From the NCBI GenBank assembly GCA_903919925.1, contig CAIXKO010000116.1, positions 1 through 37,875 of the forward strand: a DNA stretch of 37,875 bases, read 5' to 3'. Shown here piece after piece: positions 1 through 7,901 of this stretch. Below the pieces are notes generated by a model. The model saw only the letters and a program-made list of their open reading frames with translations, made no database searches and was not told the origin of the DNA. Made by a program: the position numbers and the translations under genes. Numbering within the stretch: the stretch's first letter is position 1; every line of letters begins with the position of its first letter. This DNA comes from an uncultured Bacteroidota bacterium. Its GTDB lineage: Bacteria > Bacteroidota > Bacteroidia > Bacteroidales > UBA12481.

Positions 1-76
1 AAATATTTATCAGCATTAGAATCATGCCTATCCCGGATAAAGTCGTTATCCCTTCCCTGTGAATGCGTATCTTCAT
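1..76 (-). CDS. psd: Phosphatidylserine decarboxylase, N-terminal fragment (runs off window)
   Basis: Only the first 25 codons are present. The translation begins MKIRIHREG and continues into a hydrophobic stretch rich in Ile, Leu and Met. A short basic start of this kind followed by a membrane segment is typical of Bacteroidota phosphatidylserine decarboxylase proenzymes, which make phosphatidylethanolamine. The ATG overlaps the TGA of cdsA as ATGA, so the two are probably translationally coupled, and psd follows cdsA in this lineage, which supports the call. The catalytic LGST-type self-cleavage site lies outside the window, so the identification rests on the N-terminus and position. Confidence 0.65.
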   Translation of the reverse strand, partial: MKIRIHREGITTLSGIGMILMLINI

Positions 77-891
77 GTTAATAAAATTATGGTTAGGTAG
101 GCAGCCGGAGCTGCGAATATAAGGCTGTCAAAACGATCCAGTATCCCTCCGTGCCCAGGCATCAGTTTGCCCGAATCTTTTACTCCTGCTGCACGCTTCC
201 AGCTCGATTCCACAAGGTCCCCGATAGTACCCGAAATAACGATAACCGGACATAACACCCACAAATGCCATTCAGGTATGCTGGGAAACAAAGGTTGGCT
301 CAGCCAGGTCAAAAGCAATGCAAGCAGAATTCCGCCTGCTAATCCTTCCCATGACTTTTTTGGCGAAATCCGTGGAAATAATTTATGCTTGCCCCAAAGC
401 TTACCCGTAATATAAGCTCCTGTGTCATTTAACCAAAGTACTAGAAAAAGAAATAAAACTACCTGGTAATCAAATCCTTCTTTATAAGGATGATAAACAA
501 GAAGATTAAAAATTGTAATCGGAATACTAACATACAAAATACCTAGAAAAGTGAGCGAAGCCGAAAGAATGGGATTAACTTTAACTTTAAACATGGGTAT
601 GGCCATTCCCACAAGCATGATTAAGGATGGGGCCAATAGAAGAATCGCTTTATTAACAGTTGTAATCCTTGCTATAAAGAAAGCTAGAAACAGTATTGCT
701 CCTGACACAATCCCAAACCAATTCACCGGAGAGAATTCGGAAAATGTACAAATCCGGTAAAACTCGATCATCCCCAATATTAAAACAAAAAGAAATACTA
801 TCGCAAACAAAAGCGGATGAATAGTGATCGATCCTATCATGATCGCTGCATAAATCAGCCCGGATACTGAACGTGTCAGGAATTCTTTCAT
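73..891 (-). CDS. cdsA: Phosphatidate cytidylyltransferase (CDP-diglyceride synthase)
   Basis: This integral membrane enzyme makes CDP-diacylglycerol from phosphatidate and CTP, the branch point to all phospholipids. The 272-residue protein is almost entirely hydrophobic helices. Near its C-terminus it carries the family signature: ESSWKRAAGVKDSG followed by PGHGGILDRFDS, with the basic and acidic residues that bind metal and substrate. I chose the ATG at 891 (MKEFLTRS), not one 27 bases upstream, because it directly follows the LUD gene stop and matches family N-termini. It overlaps psd by four bases, as expected for a phospholipid gene pair. Confidence 0.93.
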   Translation of the reverse strand: MKEFLTRSVSGLIYAAIMIGSITIHPLLFAIVFLFVLILGMIEFYRICTFSEFSPVNWFGIVSGAILFLAFFIARITTVNKAILLLAPSLIMLVGMAIPMFKVKVNPILSASLTFLGILYVSIPITIFNLLVYHPYKEGFDYQVVLFLFLVLWLNDTGAYITGKLWGKHKLFPRISPKKSWEGLAGGILLALLLTWLSQPLFPSIPEWHLWVLCPVIVISGTIGDLVESSWKRAAGVKDSGKLMPGHGGILDRFDSLIFAAPAAYLTIILLT

Positions 892-892
892 G

Positions 893-1543
893 TTACCGAT
901 CGTTAAGTAAAAAAACATATAAATCGCGCGGTCCGTGGGCTCCTAAAACTAACGTTTTTTCAATATCTGCTGTCCGGCTAGGTCCTGTAATTAATGAAAC
1001 TTGCGATGGCATCTCGCTGTATTTACTTTTTATACCCGCTAATGCATCCGAAATTTCAATTACAAGCTGACTCGTTTTCCCTATTACAACGTGCACCGGT
1101 GTGTGCCCAAATACCCTGCGCCCAGATCCTTGGGCCGATGAAACCATGATGCTCCCTGTTCTGGCAACCAGAAATTCACATCCCGTAATGGTAGCTTCTG
1201 CCTCTTTTATGGATTCTTGATCAGATGAGTATGGAACCCCTGACCGATCAATTAATTCACGTATTGATGGTTCAAAACAGCTTATTTTTTGCCAATTCTC
1301 TTCGTGATGCAAAATCCTCAGCGCCAGAACTAACTCTTTTTTGTTCGGACAATAAACAAATTTGCCCTTAACCTGAACAAGGTTACGGGCAAACTCCATC
1401 TCAGGAAGATCTTCAATTTCATTAAGATACTGAGTCGAATTATGCTTGAATTTTGGAAAAGAAGTTTTCACCCTGTCTTCCTGGCTGTTACGAACAGCTT
1501 TGATCTTTTCAAGGATAATCCTCCTGGAGTCTCTTATTTCCAT
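893..1543 (-). CDS. LUD-domain protein (LutC/YkgG-like)
   Basis: A 216-residue soluble protein of the LUD (DUF162) family, named for lactate utilization proteins such as LutC. Family features are visible in the C-terminal half: GCEFLVARTGSIMVSS, then SLITGPSRTADIEKTLVLG followed by HGP. There are no LutA or LutB partner genes here. It sits between ftsH and cdsA, only six bases after the ftsH stop and one base before the cdsA start, so it is part of that operon. The operon position is common in Bacteroidota, but the role there is not established. Calling it a lactate enzyme would be over-annotation. Confidence 0.85.
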   Translation of the reverse strand: MEIRDSRRIILEKIKAVRNSQEDRVKTSFPKFKHNSTQYLNEIEDLPEMEFARNLVQVKGKFVYCPNKKELVLALRILHHEENWQKISCFEPSIRELIDRSGVPYSSDQESIKEAEATITGCEFLVARTGSIMVSSAQGSGRRVFGHTPVHVVIGKTSQLVIEISDALAGIKSKYSEMPSQVSLITGPSRTADIEKTLVLGAHGPRDLYVFLLNDR

Positions 1544-1549
1544 CCTGAG

Positions 1550-3547
1550 TTATTCGTGGATTACCTGATCAGGCATTTCGGGCTTATGTTGTTTGCGGGG
1601 TCCGAAAACCCTTTCCAGATCTTCAGCAAACAAAACTTCTCTCTCCAATAGCATCTCTGAAATTTCTTTGTGTCCTTCACTATGATCTTGCAAAATCTGT
1701 TTTGCCCTCTCATAGCCTTCATCAATAATTTTCTTGGCCTCAGAGTCAATTAATTCAGCTGTTTTTTCACTGTAAGGTTTGCTGAAGGCATACTCGGATT
1801 GCCCCGACGAGTCGTAGAAACTAAGCTTGCCAATCTTGTCGCTCATGCCAAAATAGGTAACCATCGCGTAAGCTTGCTTAGTAACCCGCTCTAAATCGTT
1901 TAAAGCACCTGTCGAAACCTTTCCAAAACACAATTCTTCTGCTGCCCTTCCTGCAAGAGCAGAAGCAATCTCATCAAGAATCTGCTCTGCTGTAGTCAAT
2001 TGCCTCTCTTCTGGTAAATACCACGCTGCTCCAAGGGCCTTACCCCTGGGTACAATAGTAACCTTGACCAGAGGATGGGCAAATTCAAGAAGCCAGCTTA
2101 CTGTAGCATGTCCTGCTTCATGGTAGGCAACAGCCCTTTTTTCATCAACCGAAATAATCTTATTCTTCTTTTCTAACCCCCCTATAATCCTATCCACTGC
2201 ATCAAGAAAATCTTGCCTTTCCACCATCTTCTTCTCCCGCCTTGCGGCAATCAATGCCGATTCATTGCAAACATTTGCAATGTCAGCTCCGCTAAAACCT
2301 GGGGTTTGCTTTGCAAAAAAATCTACATCCAATTCCGGATCGTACTTAACATTGCGTAGGTGTACCTGAAAAATCTCTCTCCGTTCATTCAAATCGGGTA
2401 ATTCAACATGTATCTGTCTGTCGAATCGACCTGCGCGCAATAATGCCTTGTCAAGTATATCAGCACGGTTGGTGGCAGCCAACAAAATCACCCCTGAGTT
2501 CGAGGCAAATCCATCCATCTCTGTCAAAAGCTGATTAAGCGTATTTTCACGCTCATCATTGGATCCAAAATTTGCATTCCGGCCCCTTGCTCTGCCTATG
2601 GCATCAATTTCATCGATGAAAACAATACATGGAGCCTTCTCTTTTGCTTGCTTGAAAAGATCCCGTACTCGTGAAGCCCCAACTCCAACAAACATCTCAA
2701 CAAAATCAGACCCTGACATGGAAAAGAAAGGTACATTGGCTTCACCAGCTACAGCTTTGGCTAATAATGTTTTACCAGTACCAGGAGGCCCCACCAACAA
2801 TGCACCCTTTGGTATTTTTCCTCCAAGTTGTGTATATTTCAAAGGGGTCTTTAAGAAGTCAACAATTTCCATAACCTCTACTTTAGCCTCTGCCAATCCA
2901 GCAACATCTTTAAAACTGACATTAATGTTGTCCTCTTCTTTATTGAAGATTTTGGCTTTGCTTTTCCCAACACTGAAAATTGAACCTGCGCCTCCTCCTC
3001 CTCCGGCATTACTCATTCTTCTGAAAATGAATAAATAAAAACCGATCAAAAGTGCAAATGGTATAATCCAGCTCAAAACTTGCATCCAAATATCTGTCCT
3101 TTTTTCAGTGGAATACTCTATCCGTTGATCCTCAGGGAGTTCAGCGTTTATTTTTTCGAGGTTCTTGTCAAATATCTCAATCGAACTAATACGAAAATAA
3201 AATTGTGGTCCTCGCTCAGAAATAGCTCCCAAGGGACTTTTAAACATCTTCTGATACTTGGTATCATTAATACGATCTGCTTTTATATAAACCTCAACGG
3301 TTTCGTTATTAACAACAACCAGCTTTTCAACATCTCCAGTTTTTAGCATTTCTTCCCTGAATTGTTTCAAGTTGGTTTCCCTCGGTTTACTGCTCTTGTT
3401 GAAAGTAGCGTAGGCAAAAACCCCTAGCACTATCACCGCATAAACCCACATAATGTTAAACTTCGGTTTCTTTTTCATAAGATCACCGGGCTTTCCTTTT
3501 GGACCTGCCAAAGGTCGCTGTTTTCTAGTATTGTTATCGTCTGCCAT
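1550..3547 (-). CDS. ftsH: ATP-dependent zinc metalloprotease FtsH
   Basis: A membrane-bound AAA+ protease that extracts and degrades damaged membrane proteins and some short-lived soluble regulators. In 665 residues I see two transmembrane helices (about 31-49 and 153-175) flanking a periplasmic domain, a Gly-rich linker (about 181-188), Walker A GPPGTGKT (253-260), Walker B VFIDEIDA (about 309-316), the second region of homology ending RAGRFDRQ, and the zinc site HEAGH (476-480). Length and domain order are normal. It lies 83 bases after rsfS and leads the LUD-cdsA-psd genes, which links membrane proteolysis with phospholipid supply, as FtsH does in other bacteria by controlling lipid enzymes. 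Confidence 0.98.
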   Translation of the reverse strand: MADDNNTRKQRPLAGPKGKPGDLMKKKPKFNIMWVYAVIVLGVFAYATFNKSSKPRETNLKQFREEMLKTGDVEKLVVVNNETVEVYIKADRINDTKYQKMFKSPLGAISERGPQFYFRISSIEIFDKNLEKINAELPEDQRIEYSTEKRTDIWMQVLSWIIPFALLIGFYLFIFRRMSNAGGGGGAGSIFSVGKSKAKIFNKEEDNINVSFKDVAGLAEAKVEVMEIVDFLKTPLKYTQLGGKIPKGALLVGPPGTGKTLLAKAVAGEANVPFFSMSGSDFVEMFVGVGASRVRDLFKQAKEKAPCIVFIDEIDAIGRARGRNANFGSNDERENTLNQLLTEMDGFASNSGVILLAATNRADILDKALLRAGRFDRQIHVELPDLNERREIFQVHLRNVKYDPELDVDFFAKQTPGFSGADIANVCNESALIAARREKKMVERQDFLDAVDRIIGGLEKKNKIISVDEKRAVAYHEAGHATVSWLLEFAHPLVKVTIVPRGKALGAAWYLPEERQLTTAEQILDEIASALAGRAAEELCFGKVSTGALNDLERVTKQAYAMVTYFGMSDKIGKLSFYDSSGQSEYAFSKPYSEKTAELIDSEAKKIIDEGYERAKQILQDHSEGHKEISEMLLEREVLFAEDLERVFGPRKQHKPEMPDQVIHE

Positions 3548-3630
3548 TTTTTCAGTTTACTTTCAAGCGAATGGTAATTTGTAGTATTCCTTTATCTCTT
3601 CAATTATTATACCATCCACAGATATCATGT

Positions 3631-4002
3631 TTATGAGGCAAAGTCTGTTCGATGTCCGTCAGCCCACAATTCTTCGAGATTGTAAAAATCCCTGAAAGGC
3701 TTTTGAAAGATATGAGCAATAATATCTCCGTAATCAAGCAAAATCCATTGCGAATTGTCATATCCTTCCCTATGATAAGGTTTTCTGCGCGATTTGTTTT
3801 TTACCTGGTCTTCAATTGCCTCCCCGATTGCTTTGGCTTGAACCGTCGAGCCGGCATGGGCAATCAGGAAACTCCGGCTGATCGTGGTATTCAGGTGAGT
3901 CAAATCCAAGTAGGTAATAGATTCACCTTTCTTTGATCTTATTGCCTCTATGATGTTCTCCAACAAGTCATTATACGAAGTATCATCTAGTTTTTTCTTC
4001 AT
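3631..4002 (-). CDS. rsfS: Ribosome silencing factor RsfS
   Basis: A 123-residue protein of the RsfS/Iojap family. It binds ribosomal protein L14 on the large subunit and blocks subunit joining when nutrients are scarce. The family core is clear: a Thr/Ser-rich strand, FLIAHAGSTVQAKAIGEAIED, then GYDNSQWILLDYGDIIAHIF ahead of the acidic-aromatic tail FYNLEELWADG. It is the first gene of the minus-strand run toward ftsH and is divergent from birA, with 108 bases between the two starts that must hold both promoters. I found no convincing -33/-7 pair there for it. Confidence 0.93.
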   Translation of the reverse strand: MKKKLDDTSYNDLLENIIEAIRSKKGESITYLDLTHLNTTISRSFLIAHAGSTVQAKAIGEAIEDQVKNKSRRKPYHREGYDNSQWILLDYGDIIAHIFQKPFRDFYNLEELWADGHRTDFAS

Positions 4003-4110
4003 TTTATCCTTTTGCTATATTGTATCTGGTGTCCCATGTCCACCGTTTCTTTATAATTAACACTTTCATTAATTAATTTTCGGTAAATTTAGTCAGTAAA
4101 TTGAGCTTAT

Positions 4111-4848
4111 ATGCAACAACCAATAAAGTATTTTCATAAAAGGCTGAACTCTACAAATTTGTATGCCCTGCAAATCCTGGCAAATCGGTCGGCCATGGAA
4201 CCCTTTTGGGTTCGAACTGATGATCAATTTGCCGGCAGAGGGCAGGGCAAAAACACTTGGACCAGCGAGCCCGGACAGAACTTAACCGGCACTCTTACCA
4301 TCTTTCCTGCTATGTTCGAAGCATCTCAACAGTTTGTCTTGTCTAAAACCTTCGCTCTCTCTGCTGCTGCTTTTCTTGAACTCTTTGTTGATGATGTCAG
4401 TATTAAATGGCCCAACGACCTGTACAGCGGCGATCGGAAAATTGGTGGGATACTGATCGAAACAGCTATTATGGGGAAATTTGTTAATTATGCCATTCTT
4501 GGCATTGGATTGAATGTTAATCAGATAAACTTCCCGGAAAGCCTTCCTAATCCTGTATCAATTGGCTTATTAACCGGTGTTAAATACAGCTTGACTGAAA
4601 TGGAAGACTTATTCCTTTTAGCATTTATCAGCTATTATTCTCTGATTGAATCCGGAAGTTTCGATGAAATAAACAGGCAATATATAAACAAACTATTTCG
4701 ATATAATCAACCAGCCATGTTCAAAGAAGGGGAAAATACATTTATTGCAAGCATAAAGGGTGTAACTGAATACGGTCACCTCATCCTTCAAACGAATTCC
4801 GGAACTACTAAAACCTTCGCCCATCAACAGGTTGAATATATTATCTAA
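4111..4848 (+). CDS. birA: Biotin--[acetyl-CoA-carboxylase] ligase, no repressor domain
   Basis: Attaches biotin to the carrier protein of biotin carboxylases through biotinyl-AMP. The 245-residue protein shows the biotin/ATP loop as GRGQGKNTWTSEPGQNLTG, then IKWPNDLYSG with the catalytic-region lysine, and GGILIET. There is no N-terminal helix-turn-helix, so this is the monofunctional class and not the E. coli-type biotin-operon repressor. The loop reads GRGQGKNTW where many homologs have GRGRRGR, a common variation. The gene ends just before the ACGTTC tandem repeat and converges on pyrE. Confidence 0.95.
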   Translation: MQQPIKYFHKRLNSTNLYALQILANRSAMEPFWVRTDDQFAGRGQGKNTWTSEPGQNLTGTLTIFPAMFEASQQFVLSKTFALSAAAFLELFVDDVSIKWPNDLYSGDRKIGGILIETAIMGKFVNYAILGIGLNVNQINFPESLPNPVSIGLLTGVKYSLTEMEDLFLLAFISYYSLIESGSFDEINRQYINKLFRYNQPAMFKEGENTFIASIKGVTEYGHLILQTNSGTTKTFAHQQVEYII

Positions 4849-4862
4849 TCTCAACACTCTTC

Positions 4863-4984
4863 ACGTTCACACGTTCTTCACGTTCTTCACGTTCTTCACG
4901 TTCTTTACGTTCTCACGTTCTTTACGTTCTCACGTTCTTTACGTTCTTTACGTTCTCACGTTCTTTACATTCTTCATGTTCTTC
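4863..4984. repeat. Tandem repeat of 14 ACGTTC units, 8 or 9 bases each
   Basis: Units read on the plus strand are ACGTTCTTC, ACGTTCTTT, ACGTTCTC and ACGTTCAC. They run without a gap, with the last two degenerate (ACATTCTTC, ATGTTCTTC). The 8-base and 9-base forms alternate through the middle. Each intact unit keeps the palindrome ACGT. The array fills the gap between the convergent genes birA and pyrE, and its last unit forms the stop codon and final codons of pyrE. Copy number in such arrays is often unstable, through slippage or recombination. Confidence 0.95.
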
Positions 4985-5609
4985 CCCACCTATCCGGTTC
5001 CTCTCTCCATTGCTTTAGAATATTTTCATATTCTGGTAATATTTCTCCGGTTTGAATTGCAAGCGCTAGTAAACTGCCATAATTGCTTAAGGTATCGATC
5101 GGGCAGCCCGCAGCTTTGAAATTATCTTCCGATATTCGAAATCCATAGGTGAATATTGCCAACATTCCTTGAATATCAAGCCCGGCAATTTTTAGAGCCT
5201 TGAAAGCAGCCAGGCTGCTTCCGCCAGTTGAGATCAGGTCTTCAATGATAACTGTTTTCATACCAACAGTGTAATCACCCTCAATCTGATTGCCTAACCC
5301 GTGCCCCTTTGCTTCAGGACGCACATAAATAAATGGTAATCCCATTGCTTCTGCAACGAGTATACCGTGGGCTATCGCACCGGTTGCAACACCGGCGATC
5401 AATTGAGCATCAGGGTACTCATCTCTGATGCGTATTACAAACTCATCCCTGATTGTTTTTCGAACCAAAGGATAGGATAGTGTCTTGCGGTTATCACAAT
5501 ATATGGGTGATTTCCAGCCCGAAGCCCAGGTAAATGGACTTGCCGGTGACAGCTTTATTGCTTTAATTTGCAGTAAAAGTGAAGCGATTAACTTGTCTGT
5601 TTCCATCAT
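4974..5609 (-). CDS. pyrE: Orotate phosphoribosyltransferase
   Basis: Joins orotate to PRPP to give OMP in pyrimidine synthesis. The 211-residue protein has SPFTWASGWKSPIYCDNR near the start, the loop RPEAKGHGLGN (about 97-107), and the PRPP-binding motif VIIEDLISTGGSS (about 120-132). The start is either ATG of the in-frame CATCAT at 5604-5609. A -7 element at 5614-5621 lies only a few bases upstream, so the mRNA leader is very short. The stop codon and last two residues fall in the tandem repeat. It is head to head with the Nudix gene and their start codons overlap. Confidence 0.97.
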   Translation of the reverse strand: MMETDKLIASLLLQIKAIKLSPASPFTWASGWKSPIYCDNRKTLSYPLVRKTIRDEFVIRIRDEYPDAQLIAGVATGAIAHGILVAEAMGLPFIYVRPEAKGHGLGNQIEGDYTVGMKTVIIEDLISTGGSSLAAFKALKIAGLDIQGMLAIFTYGFRISEDNFKAAGCPIDTLSNYGSLLALAIQTGEILPEYENILKQWREEPDRWGRT

Positions 5610-6246
5610 GATTCAAAGGTACAAAGTTTTTTTTAACGATTATCTCCTTTCGATTTCAACACCCGATCAGGCTTTATCTGGCGTTTGCGGGGAAATCATT
5701 GAGAATCTCGACCGGAAAACAGTTGGGGATATGATTAACAAATTTGAACATTCAGGTATCCAAACTTATTTTGTTTGCTCTTTTGATACCGAATTATTAT
5801 TCTCTCTGTTTTCTAGCTTTTACCAAATTATTGAAGCAGCTGGTGGTATTGTACGTCACCCTTCAGGGAAATATCTGTTTATAAAAAGATTTGGAAAATG
5901 GGACCTGCCAAAGGGGAAAATTGAAAAAGGTGAATCACCCGAATTCGGAGCAATGCGCGAAGTTTGTGAAGAATGCGGTATTGCAGATCTAAAAATAGCC
6001 AGACAACTGCCATCAACCTACCATACTTACAAACTCGAAGGTATCCGTGTTCTAAAAATAACCTGGTGGTTTGCAATGGATTACTCTGGGTCTTTATGCA
6101 CAAAACCTCAAACTGAAGAAGGAATTACAGACGCATCCTGGCTGGTTCCTTCCCAATTCGATATGGTATTGGAAAACACATACCGCTCAATCGCTGAACT
6201 TATTGGAGATGTTTCTTGGAATACTGGCGAAAGCAGTCCGGATTAA
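5608..6246 (+). CDS. Nudix hydrolase
   Basis: A 212-residue protein with an N-terminal domain of about 75 residues and then a Nudix fold. The Nudix box is complete at about 103-125: Gly103, Glu109, then REVCEECGI with both metal-binding glutamates. Nudix enzymes cleave nucleoside diphosphates linked to another group, and the substrate cannot be read from sequence. I chose the start MIQRYKVFFND at 5608. A longer open frame upstream is antisense to pyrE. The gene converges on coaD with a four-base overlap. Pairing with pyrE hints at a nucleotide-related role, but that is inference. Confidence 0.88.
   Translation: MIQRYKVFFNDYLLSISTPDQALSGVCGEIIENLDRKTVGDMINKFEHSGIQTYFVCSFDTELLFSLFSSFYQIIEAAGGIVRHPSGKYLFIKRFGKWDLPKGKIEKGESPEFGAMREVCEECGIADLKIARQLPSTYHTYKLEGIRVLKITWWFAMDYSGSLCTKPQTEEGITDASWLVPSQFDMVLENTYRSIAELIGDVSWNTGESSPD
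5614..5621 (-). promoter_or_regulatory. Bacteroidota -7 element for pyrE (TACCTTTG)
   Basis: The minus strand reads TACCTTTG, a full match to TAnnTTTG. It ends four to seven bases before the two possible pyrE start codons, which implies a leaderless or nearly leaderless transcript. It lies inside codons 3-5 of the Nudix gene. I see no matching -33 TTTG at normal spacing. Confidence 0.5.
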
Positions 6247-6707
6247 ACCCCTATTATCATTTTGTCAGGAAGGAATTGACTTGCATCACCCCCATACCTT
6301 AAAATTTCTCGGATAATCGATGAGCTGACCGGAGCAAATTCTGGGACAGCTAAAATAAATATGGTCTCAATCTCGGAATTCATCTTGCGATTAATCTGGG
6401 CGATCGACCGTTCGAACTCGAAATCAGCAGATGTTCTTAATCCTCTTAAAAGATACTGAGCCCCTACCTTTTTACAAAAATCAACGGTTAGCCCGTCATA
6501 ATAATCCAAAACTACTTTTGATTCATCAAGGTAGAGTCTCCCGATCATTGTTAAACGCTGTTCCAATGTGAAAAAACTCTTCTTCTCAGAGTTATGTCCG
6601 ATTGCGATGCAAATCTTGTCGAACAAAGGTAAAGCCCTGCTGATCACATTCTCATGTCCTTTGGTAAATGGATCAAATGACCCGGGGAAAACAGCGATTT
6701 TTTGCAT
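6243..6707 (-). CDS. coaD: Phosphopantetheine adenylyltransferase
   Basis: Transfers AMP from ATP to 4'-phosphopantetheine, the penultimate step to coenzyme A. The 154-residue protein starts MQKIAVFPGSFDPFTKGH, which holds the nucleotidyltransferase motif TKGH (15-18, the T/HxGH site). It ends with the second motif SSSIIRE. I preferred this start to an in-frame one 39 bases upstream because it fits the family length and because a promoter lies just before it. It overlaps the end of the Nudix gene by four bases on the opposite strand. Confidence 0.96.
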   Translation of the reverse strand: MQKIAVFPGSFDPFTKGHENVISRALPLFDKICIAIGHNSEKKSFFTLEQRLTMIGRLYLDESKVVLDYYDGLTVDFCKKVGAQYLLRGLRTSADFEFERSIAQINRKMNSEIETIFILAVPEFAPVSSSIIREILRYGGDASQFLPDKMIIGV

Positions 6708-6726
6708 CTTCAGCAAGTTGTTTAAA

Positions 6727-6758
6727 CAAAAGTAACGAATCGCCACTCTTTAGGCAAA
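6727..6758 (-). promoter_or_regulatory. Bacteroidota promoter for coaD
   Basis: The minus strand has TTTG at 6758-6755, a 20-base spacer, and TACTTTTG at 6734-6727, fitting both halves of the TTTG/TAnnTTTG consensus. The predicted transcript start is about 13 to 17 bases before the coaD ATG. The -33 half overlaps the stop codon of the response regulator gene, so coaD can be expressed apart from the upstream genes. Confidence 0.65.
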
Positions 6759-7901
6759 TACCAAAACGTCCTCCTTGCTGATCACCTGCCCTCCAAGAAT
6801 AATAAGCCGCTCAACAACATTACGGAACTCTCTGATATTTCCTGTCCAGGGTAGCTTTTTTAATTCTTCAACAGCATCATCTTCAATGCACTTAGGCGGC
6901 ATTCCCATCTCTGAACAAACCTGGTCAATAAAATGTTTGGCAAGCAGTGGGATATCATCTGTTCTTTCTCGTAGTGCCGGAACTTGAATTATTATTACCC
7001 CCAGGCGATGATACAAATCCTCCCTGAAACGGTTTTCTGCTATTTCTTCTTTCAAATTTTTATTTGTCGCGGCAATCACCCGCACATCAACCGCAATATC
7101 CTTGTCTCCTCCAACTCGAGTTATCCGTCCCTCTTGCAGTGCCCTCAATACCTTGGCTTGCGCGGAAAGGCTCATGTCGCCGATCTCATCGAGGAAGAGG
7201 GTCCCTTTATCGGCTAATTCAAATTTCCCTTTCCTTTGCTTAATTGCTGAAGTGAATGAGCCTTTTTCATGACCAAATAGTTCACTTTCAATTAATTCAG
7301 AAGGAATTGCTGCGCAATTTACCTCAACAAACTGTCCTCCTGTTCGATTGCTCTGATCATGAAGCTGCCTGGCTACTAATTCTTTCCCTGTACCGTTGGA
7401 TCCGGTTATTAAAACCCTTGCATCGGTCGGCGCAACACGGTCAATCATTTCCCTGATCTTCTTCATGGGGCCTGATTCCCCGATCATCTGATAATTACGC
7501 GCGACTTTCTTTTTTAGTGTCTTTGTTTCGCTGATTAGGGTCGTTTTGTCTGTTGCATTTCTGATGGTGATCAGCAGACGGTTCAAATCCAGTGGCTTTT
7601 CTACAAAATCAAATGCACCTTTCTTTATAGCCTCAACTGCTGCATCCACTGTCCCATGACCTGAAATCATAATTACCTGAGAGTCTGAAGTGATCTGAAA
7701 AATCTTCTCAAGAACTTCAAGCCCATCCATCTTTGGCATCTTGATATCGCATAATACAATATCATAATGATTTTCCTTGATCATTCCTAATCCGATGACA
7801 CCATCCTCCGCAAGTTCTATGTGATGATTTTCGTATTCCAAAACCTCTTTCAACGTGTTCCGGATACTCCTTTCATCATCAATAACTAATATAGATGCCA
7901 T
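6750..7901 (-). CDS. NtrC-like response regulator (receiver + AAA+), no DNA-binding domain
   Basis: The 383-residue protein has a receiver domain with phospho-acceptor Asp52 (LCDIKMPKMDG) and a sigma-54 interaction-type AAA+ domain: Walker A GSNGTGKE (167-174), Walker B GTLFLDEIGD (233-242) and the arginine-finger region FREDLYHRL (292-300). The loop that contacts sigma-54, normally GAFTGA, reads GSFTSA (214-219). The protein ends right after the AAA+ lid, so the usual Fis-type helix-turn-helix is absent. There is no room for one before coaD, so this is not a frameshift. No histidine kinase is nearby. The ATG overlaps the permease stop by one base, which suggests coupling to the ABC exporter. 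Confidence 0.88.
   Translation of the reverse strand: MASILVIDDERSIRNTLKEVLEYENHHIELAEDGVIGLGMIKENHYDIVLCDIKMPKMDGLEVLEKIFQITSDSQVIMISGHGTVDAAVEAIKKGAFDFVEKPLDLNRLLITIRNATDKTTLISETKTLKKKVARNYQMIGESGPMKKIREMIDRVAPTDARVLITGSNGTGKELVARQLHDQSNRTGGQFVEVNCAAIPSELIESELFGHEKGSFTSAIKQRKGKFELADKGTLFLDEIGDMSLSAQAKVLRALQEGRITRVGGDKDIAVDVRVIAATNKNLKEEIAENRFREDLYHRLGVIIIQVPALRERTDDIPLLAKHFIDQVCSEMGMPPKCIEDDAVEELKKLPWTGNIREFRNVVERLIILGGQVISKEDVLVFA

Noticed and set aside
2559-3038. 159-codon frame antisense to ftsH
   Set aside because: It lies wholly within a conserved gene on the other strand and has no recognisable domain.
4863-4984. CRISPR array
   Set aside because: The units are 8-9 bases with no spacers, and no cas gene is nearby.
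4832-5119. Open frame of 95 codons rich in Phe and Thr on the plus strand
   Set aside because: It is a translation of the tandem repeat and antisense of pyrE, with no start context.
5485-5607. Longer N-terminus for the Nudix protein
   Set aside because: These 41 codons are antisense to pyrE and do not fit the family start.
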